From Chryseobacterium formosum (GTDB lineage: Bacteria; Bacteroidota; Bacteroidia; Flavobacteriales; Weeksellaceae), in contig NZ_JAOVZW010000003.1 in NCBI RefSeq assembly GCF_026460885.1, positions 1 through 64,000 on the forward strand: DNA of 64,000 bases, given 5' to 3'. Under the pieces are notes generated by a model. The model ran no database searches. It saw only the letters and a program-made list of their open reading frames with translations, and had not been told where the DNA came from. This document shows positions 56,791-64,000 of this stretch, piece by piece. The translations under genes and the position numbers were made by a program. Numbering within the stretch: the stretch's first letter is position 1; the number at the start of each line of letters is the position of its first letter.

Positions 56791-56805
56791 TTTCAATTTT
56801 ATGTT

Positions 56806-57174
56806 TTAAGGATTTTTTATTCTCATTTTTAGAATTATCAATAAAGCTTGAGTGATAATAAAAGTAAAAAATGGAATTGTAAAAGCAGGATAATTTAGAG
56901 CTTCTGCAAATACATACATTAGTCTGCTTGCAACAGCAGTAATCATCAAAGCTACACTTAATAATGAAAATAAAATTTCATACTTAGATTTTACTAGATT
57001 TAAAATCATTCCTACAAGACCTGAAAAAGCAAAAAGCTGATCTATATTTCCAAAGTCAAATACAGTAAAACTTAACCATATAATAAAAGGAATTGGTATC
57101 ATTTGCCCTATTAGCATAATGAAAGAATATGCTATGACAGAAAATATATTCAAATATTTTATAAATATTATCAT
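56806..57174 (-). CDS. Hypothetical membrane protein
   Basis: A 122-residue hydrophobic protein with about four membrane helices and a short basic end (LKMRIKNP). No family recognised. It has no obvious partner; the RidA gene lies upstream in the same direction, 68 bases away. Confidence 0.55.
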   Translation of the reverse strand: MIIFIKYLNIFSVIAYSFIMLIGQMIPIPFIIWLSFTVFDFGNIDQLFAFSGLVGMILNLVKSKYEILFSLLSVALMITAVASRLMYVFAEALNYPAFTIPFFTFIITQALLIILKMRIKNP

Positions 57175-57242
57175 TTAGAATATAATTAAGTTTTACCGGT
57201 ATTTTAACAGATTCTAGTTTTTAAGACGTTGTAAATTAAAAA

Positions 57243-57632
57243 TTACTTCACAACTGTCGCTTCCATTTCCACTTTCAGGGTTTCAAACAAAGTTTTTACT
57301 TCAATTACGGTAGCTGCTTGCTGAATTTCATGTTTTGTAATCCAGTTTTGCCAAATGTCAAAATTCTCAAAAAATGCTGGATGATCTGTTGTGTAAACAG
57401 TTAGTCGTACAATATTTTTAACTTCAAAATCAGCCTGCAAGATCACCTTTTCAATATTTTCAAAGGTTTTGATGATTTGCGTTCTCATATCTGCATCGCT
57501 CGAAACTCCTTCGTCGCTAATTGCGGTTTGCCCGGAAACATACAATGTGCTCTGAACATTTTTTACTTCTACGGCTTGTACATAATTTCTTTCGTCTTGC
57601 CACGTCCACGGGTTGATGATTCTTTTTTCCAT
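57243..57632 (-). CDS. RidA family protein
   Basis: A 129-residue YjgF/YER057c/UK114-type protein. RidA enzymes hydrolyse reactive enamines/imines. Features: LYVSGQTAISDEG (~31-43), then NIEKVILQADF (~76) and VEVKTLFETLKVEMEATVV at the end (with usual Glu). The classic Arg of the canonical RidA near residue 105 (R in xxAR) is not seen: the segment TVIEVKTL replaces SRxxVxV, so imine deaminase activity is uncertain. It lies downstream of the broken Crp/Fnr gene. Confidence 0.85.
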   Translation of the reverse strand: MEKRIINPWTWQDERNYVQAVEVKNVQSTLYVSGQTAISDEGVSSDADMRTQIIKTFENIEKVILQADFEVKNIVRLTVYTTDHPAFFENFDIWQNWITKHEIQQAATVIEVKTLFETLKVEMEATVVK

Positions 57633-57708
57633 GTTGAAATATTTTAATTTAATTATGGAACAAAGTTCGTCAGAATGGGGAAATTGATGCTGTGACCTAT
57701 ATCACTAT

Positions 57709-58294
57709 TTAAGGCTTTTTTAAACCTGATTCTAAATACAATCTGCTTAATGTTTCTCTGGAAACCCCTAAGTAAGCTGATAAAATAGTTTTTGGCAAAC
57801 GTTGAATGAGAGTAGGGTAATATTTCAGAAACTGTTCGTATCGTTCTTTTGCGCTCATTGTCATCAAAGAAAGAATCCTTCTTTGATTAGAAATATGTCC
57901 ACCGATTGCTTTTTTTCAAGAAAAAATCGGTCATTTTTGGAAGCTCTGTCAAAAGTTGTTGATAAGCATCAAAAGAAAGTTTTAAAACTTCAGTATCTTC
58001 TAAACATTGCAGGGATTGAGTAGCTTTTGATTGCGTATAGAATGCCGCATAATCGGTTTCCCACCAATCTTCCATTGCAAAAGAAATGATATGTTCTTTA
58101 CCTTCACTGTCATTAAAAGAAAGCTTTACAAGACCAGAAATGATAAAATAAACATCGTCGACTTTATCATTTTCGTTGATGATGAAATCCTTTTTCTTGA
58201 AAATTTTCTGATTGAAAAAAGAACAAGCTTTCTCCAATTCTTCTTCTGAGAGATTAATTGTTTTCTGAATATGATTTTTGAGAACTTCCTTCAT
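57709..58294 (-). pseudogene. Crp/Fnr family regulator with frameshift
   Basis: The first 125 or so residues are an intact cyclic-nucleotide-binding barrel (KKDFIINENDKVDDVYFIIS). In a run of seven A (minus strand, within the codons for FFLKK) the frame shifts and stops after 10 residues, at 57887. Reading on in another frame gives a normal C-terminus: ILSLMTMSAKERYEQF and the HTH LPKTILSAYLGVSRETLSRL, ending TAA at 57709. Six A would restore one 194-residue protein. It may be a true pseudogene, phase-variable tract or sequence error. RidA follows. Confidence 0.75.
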
Positions 58295-58297
58295 ATT

Positions 58298-58861
58298 TTA
58301 CCCTTGAAAATCTCCACAATCATGCTCCTCGAATTTTTCAACCAGACTTTGAGGAGTATAATATTCTGAAATTCTTTTATTTTTGAGTACTGGCTTTTTG
58401 CCTTCAATAGTAAGTTTATAGATAGGTTCATTTTCAACTTTAGTGAAAATGAAAATAGCATCTGAAGTCGTTATTTTTAAACTGTTTCCCGAATTTTCAT
58501 ACTTGAAATCTTTGTATCTGTAAAAATCATTTTTTTCACATAAACTTACAATATCAAAATTCTTTTTGTTGATTTTAAATTCGGCTAAATCACATGCATA
58601 ACAATTTCCGGTAAATTCGATTCCATATTTTTTGAAAACATCTTTATTATGGGCATCCTTAATTTCAATTGGAGCCAAGTTGCTGTATTCCGACCAATTA
58701 ATTTCCTGATTATCTTTTTCTGGAATTGGCTTTTCAATAGTTTTAGACTCAGAAATCTGTTCAGTATTTTTAATCGGTTTTTCAGTTTCTTTATTTTCAG
58801 ATTTGCAGGAAAAAGTTGCCAATAAAAGAGCTGTTGAGTATAATAGAATTATCTTTTTCAT
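58298..58861 (-). CDS. Hypothetical lipoprotein
   Basis: A 187-residue lipoprotein with lipobox LATFSC, Cys19, followed by a charged Glu/Lys-rich linker (20-52). The later domain holds GNCYACDLAEFKIN (~80-93), an unusual CxxC-like motif, and a final HDCGDFQG. No family recognised. It lies 4 bases upstream of the Crp/Fnr gene, and 15 bases downstream of the Cys-rich membrane gene, so all three may be one unit. Confidence 0.65.
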   Translation of the reverse strand: MKKIILLYSTALLLATFSCKSENKETEKPIKNTEQISESKTIEKPIPEKDNQEINWSEYSNLAPIEIKDAHNKDVFKKYGIEFTGNCYACDLAEFKINKKNFDIVSLCEKNDFYRYKDFKYENSGNSLKITTSDAIFIFTKVENEPIYKLTIEGKKPVLKNKRISEYYTPQSLVEKFEEHDCGDFQG

Positions 58862-58876
58862 ATTTTAAATTTAAAA

Positions 58877-60241
58877 TTAATCTCCACCACAACCACCACA
58901 ACTGCTGCAAGAACTTCCGCCGCAAGATGAATCGGATGATGAGGTTCCGCAACTGCTACCTGAACCATCTGATGTTGTACGGTTCGTTAGCGGAATAAAT
59001 GAAGTTGTAAAAACTGCTGTTCCCATCAGAAAATAGCTCCATTGCCAATCATTATTGGTGTTTCTTTTGGGTAAAATTACTGTTTTATATAAATCGGGTA
59101 AAAATTTTAAACTGAATAAATTCGTAAGCCTGAATAAATAACCAATCATAAAAAGGATTAATACAATTACCGCAAAACTTATTTGGAAAATCGGTTTATC
59201 CCGCAAAATTCCTGTTGCGATTCGAAGAAAACCCAGCATAATCAACGCGAGAAAAACAATAAAATTCAGAACAAATAAATTGGATAAAAACTTAGAACGA
59301 ATAAAATATTTTTTCAAGGCATCCATCGATTTAAAAATGTTCGAAAATACAGGTTTTAAGAGAAGTTGAGACGAAAAATTAGGATAAGAAGTTTTCCCAA
59401 GATCTTTTAATAACTCAATAATCTGTTCGTGTTCTTTAGATTTAATGAAAGTTAATTCGTTGGTGCTGATTGTTTTGTCCGCATTTATTTTTATTGAGCC
59501 ATTGTCAATCAACTCACTTACATTTCCGTTGATGATGGATCTGATGTTTCCGTTTTTGAAATAGATCAGTTCGTAAGGATTAAGATTAAATACAAAAGAA
59601 TCTTTGTCGAATAAATTGATGATTTTTTCAAATTTTCTTCGATTCAACCATTCCAAACCAATAACTGAAATAATAATTAAACCTAAATATAAAAGAATAA
59701 AATCGGGATTTTTTATGCTGTAATATAGTGGTTTCAACAAAAAGTAAAGCGGAATTGCTAATGTAATAAATACTGAAATTCCAACAATTATTGCAGTTCT
59801 CACCTTGAATTTTGATTTCTTTAAATTCATACTTTCATAAGGATTTGAATGATTCCAAATATTTTCAGGCTGATGTCCAAAATGAGTTTCGTATAACTTT
59901 GTTGTGCGTTCTTTTGCGAGTTTAAATTTTTGAAAATCTTCTTTATTATGCGTAGAAGGAATATGTTGAATCTGCTTTTCTAAAATTTGGCAAAATTCAT
60001 GATAAGATTTGGTGGAAATAAGATGTTGATGCCAAACTGTATCTACAATTTCCGACGGCGAAACCATCATATCTGAAACCGCAGCCAAATACATGAATTT
60101 TTTGTATTCCAAAATCGCTTGCTGAGTGAAATTTTGAGTCCAGTAGTTTTCGTTAGCCAATCTCAATGTAAAATCATACTCACTGGGAGAATGGTCAAAG
60201 TCGAACTTCTCAATTTTTCCCCAAAGATCTTTATTCATCAT
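58877..60241 (-). CDS. Membrane protein with GRDP-like N-terminus and Cys/Gly/Ser-rich tail
   Basis: A 454-residue protein. Residues about 50-110 hold EIVDTVWHQHLISTKSYHEF, close to the VDxxWHxHxL motif of the glycine-rich-domain-like family (GRDP). Several membrane helices occur at about 145-200, 320-385 and 400-425, as in TIGR04222 proteins. The last 30 residues are almost all Ser, Gly and Cys (7 Cys; ends CSSCGGCGGD). The role is unknown. The start may be at M1 or M2. Confidence 0.6.
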   Translation of the reverse strand: MMNKDLWGKIEKFDFDHSPSEYDFTLRLANENYWTQNFTQQAILEYKKFMYLAAVSDMMVSPSEIVDTVWHQHLISTKSYHEFCQILEKQIQHIPSTHNKEDFQKFKLAKERTTKLYETHFGHQPENIWNHSNPYESMNLKKSKFKVRTAIIVGISVFITLAIPLYFLLKPLYYSIKNPDFILLYLGLIIISVIGLEWLNRRKFEKIINLFDKDSFVFNLNPYELIYFKNGNIRSIINGNVSELIDNGSIKINADKTISTNELTFIKSKEHEQIIELLKDLGKTSYPNFSSQLLLKPVFSNIFKSMDALKKYFIRSKFLSNLFVLNFIVFLALIMLGFLRIATGILRDKPIFQISFAVIVLILFMIGYLFRLTNLFSLKFLPDLYKTVILPKRNTNNDWQWSYFLMGTAVFTTSFIPLTNRTTSDGSGSSCGTSSSDSSCGGSSCSSCGGCGGD

Positions 60242-60314
60242 GTTTTTGAATATTGAACTTAAAGATAAGTAAATTTAGTTATGAAACAGCGTTCAGCTTT
60301 TATTTATAAAATTG

Positions 60315-60773
60315 TTACTTTTCTTTAAATCTTGCAATCAATTTTCTATCAGATTCTGAAATTTCTTTCTTCAGATTTCCAAAACAATCATGTAAAGCAA
60401 ATTTTGTTGCGATTTCATACCCTAAATTACTTGAATCTACAGAATGAGAGCTCCCGTCAATGATTTCAATTTTTAATGATTGCTGTTTACCTTTTAAACC
60501 TTCAATGTAAGAAATAAAAAAACCTAAAGTCTTAAGAATTATTTCTCTGAACTCTTCAGGAATTTGTGCAGTATCATTCCACTCAATAATTATGTTTTCA
60601 AAATTTTCAATTTTTGATATTTTCAGTTTTACATGGCCATATCTTCCAGAAAGAAGTTTGTAATAAAAACCTTCCCCTTCGATATCAGAATAGTTCCAGT
60701 CTATAATTTTTTGATTGATTTCATGAAAAGTAACAGCACCGATTAAGGCACGTTTAATAAATTGTTCGGACAT
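60315..60773 (-). CDS. Free-standing EF-G domain IV-like protein
   Basis: A 152-residue protein homologous to domain IV of elongation factor G, with no GTPase, domain II, III or V. GRYGHVKLKI (43-52) matches GQYGHVxIxx of EF-G; IPEEF (71-75) matches IPxEY/F; DGSSHSVDSSNLGYEIATKFA (106-126, in parts) matches xGSYHxVDSSxxAFxxAxxxA, including the His of the tip loop (His110). The first-loop GGRG is reduced to LLSG. Domain IV mimics the tRNA anticodon arm and reaches the decoding centre. Function of a lone copy is unknown. It has no signal peptide and lies upstream of the Cys-rich membrane gene. Confidence 0.75.
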   Translation of the reverse strand: MSEQFIKRALIGAVTFHEINQKIIDWNYSDIEGEGFYYKLLSGRYGHVKLKISKIENFENIIIEWNDTAQIPEEFREIILKTLGFFISYIEGLKGKQQSLKIEIIDGSSHSVDSSNLGYEIATKFALHDCFGNLKKEISESDRKLIARFKEK

Positions 60774-60860
60774 TTTATTGTTTAATTTATTTATTTGAAT
60801 TTATTCTTTGGCCTATTCAATTATTCAAAACTACAAAAATGAATTGAAGATTTATTATCA

Positions 60861-61766
60861 TTAAAAACAATCCGTCACCAGTTCCATATTCACCATTGCT
60901 CCGGCAACATTTCCCGTCATTACAGCATTAGAAACCGAACGCATCATCGAGGAATTATCGCCACAGACAAAAACTCCTGGAATATTTGTTTTCTGCATGA
61001 AATCTGTTTTGATATGACCAAATTCTGTAAACTCACAGCCTAATTGTTTTGGAATTTCCGAATGTTGATGAAAAGGCAAAGCAGCATAAACTGCTTCAAA
61101 ATTAACTTCTTTTCCATCTGAGAAAATAACGCTTTCAATCATTCCGTTTTGATGTTTTAATTCTGAAATTTCGCTTTCAATAATCTGAATATTATTTCTT
61201 TGAAGCTTTTCTTTTTGCTCATCAGTAAAATTGGCTGTTCCTCTCGTGATAACAGTAACATTATCAGTTAAATTTTTCACTAGAGAAGCGATATGAATGG
61301 CTTTGTCTCCATTGGCAATAATTCCCGTTTTTTTGCCTTTGTATTCGTAACCGTGACAATATGGACAATGAATCAGCGAGATTCCCCAACATTCTGCAAA
61401 ACCTTTGATTTCCGGAATTTCGTCGGTAATTCCGGTTGCAATAATGAGTTTTTTCGAGCTGAAAGTTTCTCCGTTTTCGGGTGTGATTTCAAAACCATCT
61501 TCAGTTTTTTTACTGTCGATTGCTTTTCCATAATAAAAACTTATGGTATCATACTCTTCAACTTGTTTTTTAGCAAGTGACGCAATTTCTTTTGGAGTTT
61601 TTCCATCTTGGGTCAAAAAGTTATGAGAATGTGGAGTCTTGTCGTTACAAGGTTTTCCACTATCCATCACCAAAACTTTTCTTAATGATCTTCCTAGAGC
61701 CATTGCTGCAGAAAGTCCAGAATAACTTCCGCCGATGATGATTACTTCGTATTGTTTTTCGCTCAT
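60861..61766 (-). CDS. NAD(P)/FAD-dependent oxidoreductase, thioredoxin-reductase-like
   Basis: A 301-residue two-domain flavoprotein. The FAD motif is GGSYSGLSAAMALGRS (~10-25). The redox pair CPYC (~134-137) is in HCPYCHGYE, and the NAD-site GIIANGDKA follows. The FAD-C motif VFVCGDNSS (~261) closes the fold. This CxxC type (CPYCHG) differs from TrxB (CATCDG) and fits the GliT/HlmI-like or other disulfide-reductase group. ATG 61766 was chosen as the start, since upstream codons lie in an unrelated leader. Divergent from a Fur-family gene. Confidence 0.88.
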   Translation of the reverse strand: MSEKQYEVIIIGGSYSGLSAAMALGRSLRKVLVMDSGKPCNDKTPHSHNFLTQDGKTPKEIASLAKKQVEEYDTISFYYGKAIDSKKTEDGFEITPENGETFSSKKLIIATGITDEIPEIKGFAECWGISLIHCPYCHGYEYKGKKTGIIANGDKAIHIASLVKNLTDNVTVITRGTANFTDEQKEKLQRNNIQIIESEISELKHQNGMIESVIFSDGKEVNFEAVYAALPFHQHSEIPKQLGCEFTEFGHIKTDFMQKTNIPGVFVCGDNSSMMRSVSNAVMTGNVAGAMVNMELVTDCF

Positions 61767-61809
61767 TTTTTTGATTTTTAAGTTTAATGAAATATTCTTC
61801 CCTGAAAAG

Positions 61810-61841
61810 TTTGTCAAAGTTAGAATAAATTTTTATTATTG
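61810..61841 (+). promoter_or_regulatory. Promoter of the Fur-family gene and possible operator
   Basis: TTTG (61810-61813), a 20-base spacer and TATTATTG (61834-61841; one mismatch to TAnnTTTG) form a promoter. Just downstream, TTGCAACATATTCGCATTAA includes a partial dyad TGCAACA/ATTCGCA, which could be a Fur-family operator. The dyad is imperfect. Confidence 0.45.
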
Positions 61842-61862
61842 CAACATATTCGCATTAATAAA

Positions 61863-62237
61863 ATGATAAGAAGAAGTACACCCACAAAAGATGCTGTTTT
61901 AAATGTTTTAACAGATTCAAAAAAAGCAATGAGTCAGGAAACTATTATGAAAAAAGTCGATATTAATATCGATAGAGCAACTGTTTATCGTGTTCTAAAT
62001 AGGTTTTGTGAAGACGGAGTCCTTCATCGAATTGTAGCCGAAGATGGGAAACAATATTTTGCAGTATGCATTAAATGTGAAGAGAAAAAACTGGCAGATC
62101 ATCATTTTCATTTCCGATGTACAAAATGTGAAACGATTGAATGTCTGCTAATTGAAGTTCAGTTTTCCTTAGAAAAAGGCTATTCTGTGGAAAGTGTGAA
62201 TTGTATTTTGACGGGAATTTGCAAAGATTGTGCATAA
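61863..62237 (+). CDS. Fur family transcriptional regulator
   Basis: A 124-residue metal-responsive repressor. The HTH recognition helix is NIDRATVYRVLNRF (~37-50). HHFHFRCTKCETIECL (~78-93) is the metal-site and first CxxC region, and the ending GICKDCA gives the second CxxC, together a structural zinc site. It is short and could be a Zur or PerR type; regulator class cannot be settled. The start ATG 61863 was chosen since an upstream TTG lies in the promoter. Divergent from the thioredoxin-reductase-like gene. Confidence 0.88.
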   Translation: MIRRSTPTKDAVLNVLTDSKKAMSQETIMKKVDINIDRATVYRVLNRFCEDGVLHRIVAEDGKQYFAVCIKCEEKKLADHHFHFRCTKCETIECLLIEVQFSLEKGYSVESVNCILTGICKDCA

Positions 62238-62268
62238 AAAAACCTCTGTAGGTTTTACAGAGGTTTCT
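62238..62268. terminator. Bidirectional terminator
   Basis: AAACCTCTGTA pairs with TACAGAGGTTT across a 5-base loop, with A and T runs. It lies between the fur-like and TPR genes, which converge. Confidence 0.8.
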
Positions 62269-62285
62269 TAAAGGATTTATTCTAT

Positions 62286-63347
62286 CTAATTTGAAACATA
62301 AACATTATTCTTGTCAATCATCAATAAATTTTCGTCCTGAGTATACCAAGTTACAAATTTTTGATATTCAGCATCGTTTTTTTGCATCCATTCTGTAAAA
62401 GCACTTTCATCTCCGATTTGGAATATGTAATGATTATAGGCGTTAAAAACTTTATTATCATCCATTTTTTTGAAGTAATCAAATAAAACAATTTGATATT
62501 CTTTTTTCATTATTTCTAAATACATTTTTAAAAATTCACTACGAATTTTTGCAAAAGAATTGAGAGAAAACTCTTTTTGACCTGTCGTTGAAAGCAGTAG
62601 ATTTGCTTCAAACATTGAACATAACGGAAGCTTATTTTTATCTAATTTACTTACATCAATTAAAATATTTTTGCAAATTGAGATACTTAAATTGTTATCA
62701 TCTTTAAAAATAATTGCTTCTTTGTAGCCATCATAAAGTAATTTACTCATCTCTTTGGTGCGTTTAGTAGTTCTCTCAAGATTGACAAAAATTTCACCAA
62801 AAATAAAACCGGATAATTTATTGTCAGAACGAAGATAAAGCTTTGCAGCTCTGTAATAATTTGAAGAGTAGGAAGGATTTACTGATATTCCTTTTTCATA
62901 GCTGTTAATGGCTTCATTATATTTTTTTTCAGATTCATAAACAACACCTTTCTCAAGATAAAGTCTTCCTGCATCAGGAAATTTTTTCAAACCTTCATCG
63001 TATGTAGCAATCGCAAGTTCGGATTTACCTTGATAATCAAAATTATTTCCTAAAAGTTGAAAATAATCTGCTTTTAAATTGTCATAATTTTTGATTCGCT
63101 TAAGTTCAGAAATTGCCTTTTCATGTTCCTTATTATTGGTGTATGCTAAAGCAATTTCATAAGGATAGGTATATTCTTTAGGATCTATTTTTTCACATTC
63201 TCTTAAAATTGTGATGGCTTCATTATATTTTTCTGTGTCAATCAGTTTTACAGCATCATATACTTTTTCACATTTGAAAGTTTTCTTTTGTGCATGAAAA
63301 TTGAGTGATAACAAAAGAAATAATAAGACTGAATAATTGTTTTTCAT
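62286..63347 (-). CDS. Secreted tetratricopeptide-repeat protein
   Basis: A 353-residue protein with a signal peptide (1-19, ending FHAQ). TPR units cover about 30-180: YNEAITILRECEKIDP, HEKAISELKRIKNY, SELAIATYDEGLKKFPDAG and YNEAINSYEKGISVNPSY. The last half is helical without clear repeats. It may serve as a scaffold in the periplasm. A terminator follows the next upstream gene. Confidence 0.8.
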   Translation of the reverse strand: MKNNYSVLLFLLLSLNFHAQKKTFKCEKVYDAVKLIDTEKYNEAITILRECEKIDPKEYTYPYEIALAYTNNKEHEKAISELKRIKNYDNLKADYFQLLGNNFDYQGKSELAIATYDEGLKKFPDAGRLYLEKGVVYESEKKYNEAINSYEKGISVNPSYSSNYYRAAKLYLRSDNKLSGFIFGEIFVNLERTTKRTKEMSKLLYDGYKEAIIFKDDNNLSISICKNILIDVSKLDKNKLPLCSMFEANLLLSTTGQKEFSLNSFAKIRSEFLKMYLEIMKKEYQIVLFDYFKKMDDNKVFNAYNHYIFQIGDESAFTEWMQKNDAEYQKFVTWYTQDENLLMIDKNNVYVSN

Positions 63348-63385
63348 GGTTTGATTTTACTGTAAATATCAATAAATTATTCTAT

Positions 63386-63412
63386 AAAAAAACACATCGA
63401 AATGTGTTTTAT
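63386..63412 (-). terminator. Rho-independent terminator
   Basis: On the minus strand AAAACACATTT pairs with an ATGTGTTTT arm and a T run follows. It ends the gene at the right end of the window. Confidence 0.7.
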
Positions 63413-63430
63413 GATTTTGTAAAAAGTTAA

Positions 63431-64000
63431 TTATTTTTTATTCTTTTCTAAAGAATCTTTATCGGATTTTTCTCCAACAATCGACATTTTGTTTTCAAAA
63501 GGCTTTGCTTCTAAAACGGTAATGCTGGTTTGCTCTTTTCCTAAATTGTATTGTATAAATACGGTTTTTTCGACGGTTCGGATGATATATGTATTTACAT
63601 TTTTCCAGTTGTTGCAAGAATGCATATACCCTAAGTTGTAGGCTTCCGGATTTTCTCTTTTAATGCGTTCTTCTTCACCTTCTCTTAATGGCTCACCTGT
63701 ATTTATTTTTACACCACCGACATTTTTAATCAGCTCATCAAAGCTTTTCTGAATTTCCAAAGGTGAGAATTTTTTATCTTTAAATTCTTCGGAAACTCTG
63801 ATTTCGGCTTTAAAAGTTTTCCCTTCCATTGAAGTGTAAGAACCATGATCGTAGAAATATTCTTTATCAAAATCTTTGGTTTGTCCGTCTCCATGATAAG
63901 AATTTGGGTCTGTGAAAGTATATCCTTCAGGAAGCTGAAAATAAGGAAATGTTCCGTGAAATTTATCGGTTACAGGAATTTTGCTCATATTATAACCGGT
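63431..64000 (-). CDS. C-terminal part of a larger protein, gene leaves the window
   Basis: At least 185 residues from an ATG at 63988. The frame stays open past it to the window end with no stop (codons for Thr-Gly-Tyr-Asn before the Met), so this Met may not be the true start. The sequence (IPVTDKFHGTFPYFQLPEGY, then DFDKEYFYDHGSYTSMEGK) resembles, from memory, the inter-domain region of OmpA-like Bacteroidota proteins. No signal peptide is visible in the part seen, which also suggests truncation by the window edge. Confidence 0.6.
   Translation of the reverse strand, partial: TGYNMSKIPVTDKFHGTFPYFQLPEGYTFTDPNSYHGDGQTKDFDKEYFYDHGSYTSMEGKTFKAEIRVSEEFKDKKFSPLEIQKSFDELIKNVGGVKINTGEPLREGEEERIKRENPEAYNLGYMHSCNNWKNVNTYIIRTVEKTVFIQYNLGKEQTSITVLEAKPFENKMSIVGEKSDKDSLEKNKK

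Noticed and set aside
57880..57920. Programmed -1 ribosomal frameshift at the A7 tract of the Crp/Fnr gene
   Set aside because: The needed shift is +1 (or loss of one A), not -1, so a dnaX-like site does not restore the frame.

Overview
The window comes from a low-GC member of the Bacteroidota, most likely Chryseobacterium or a close relative (Flavobacteriia, Weeksellaceae). The reasons are a SusC/SusD pair, an S46 dipeptidyl-peptidase, GSCFA, DUF4269, DUF6526 and DUF6438 proteins, and many promoters with the Bacteroidota -7 box TAnnTTTG in place of a sigma70 -10 box. Assignment rests on recognised families and promoter style; no search was run. It reads as ordinary chromosome: no phage, insertion sequence, integrase, CRISPR array or rRNA was seen.

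Layout. 1-549 has no recognisable gene. 550-5578 holds an MgtC-like protein, a LuxR-type regulator, a sugar O-acetyltransferase, a DUF1349 secreted protein and DNA ligase LigA. 5804-12937 looks like a phosphoester-use locus: secreted glycerophosphodiesterase, SusC, SusD and a secreted calcineurin-like phosphatase. 13100-18987 carries a short-chain dehydrogenase, an acetyltransferase/polysaccharide deacetylase pair, a DPP11-type peptidase and a Crp/Fnr regulator. 19284-24755 holds PrmA, an SH3-like protein, a minus-strand tRNA cluster (Ser-GCT, Pro-TGG, Arg-TCT) followed by a GIY-YIG nuclease gene that ends inside a second, degenerate tRNA copy, then a peptidoglycan amidase and aspartate ammonia-lyase. 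24762-29798 is a surface-glycan cluster (methyltransferases, glycosyltransferases, flippase). 30854-34538 has a DbpA/CsdA-like RNA helicase and a PhoU-like/PiT phosphate uptake pair. 34907-40914 runs from polyprenyl diphosphate synthase through GSCFA, DUF4269 and TatD proteins to two large membrane proteins. 40954-48579 holds RhlE, two DUF6438 proteins, ObgE, Adk, Hpt and MnmE. 48955-56710 carries two linked membrane proteins, an M24 aminopeptidase, a small DUF6526/lipoprotein/topoisomerase IB group and PruA. 56806-64000 has RidA, a frameshifted Crp/Fnr gene, a Cys-rich membrane protein, a free-standing EF-G domain IV homologue, a thioredoxin-reductase-like enzyme divergent from a Fur-family regulator, a TPR protein and the end of a gene that leaves the window.

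Most notable points: (1) the GIY-YIG gene next to tRNA-Arg, flanked by direct repeats of the tRNA 3' part plus its terminator, with its stop codon supplied by a tRNA D-loop; (2) a 152-residue protein that is essentially EF-G domain IV alone; (3) several families of intergenic palindromes, including a 23-bp perfect inverted repeat inside a dispersed element that occurs twice; (4) a Crp/Fnr gene broken in an A7 tract.
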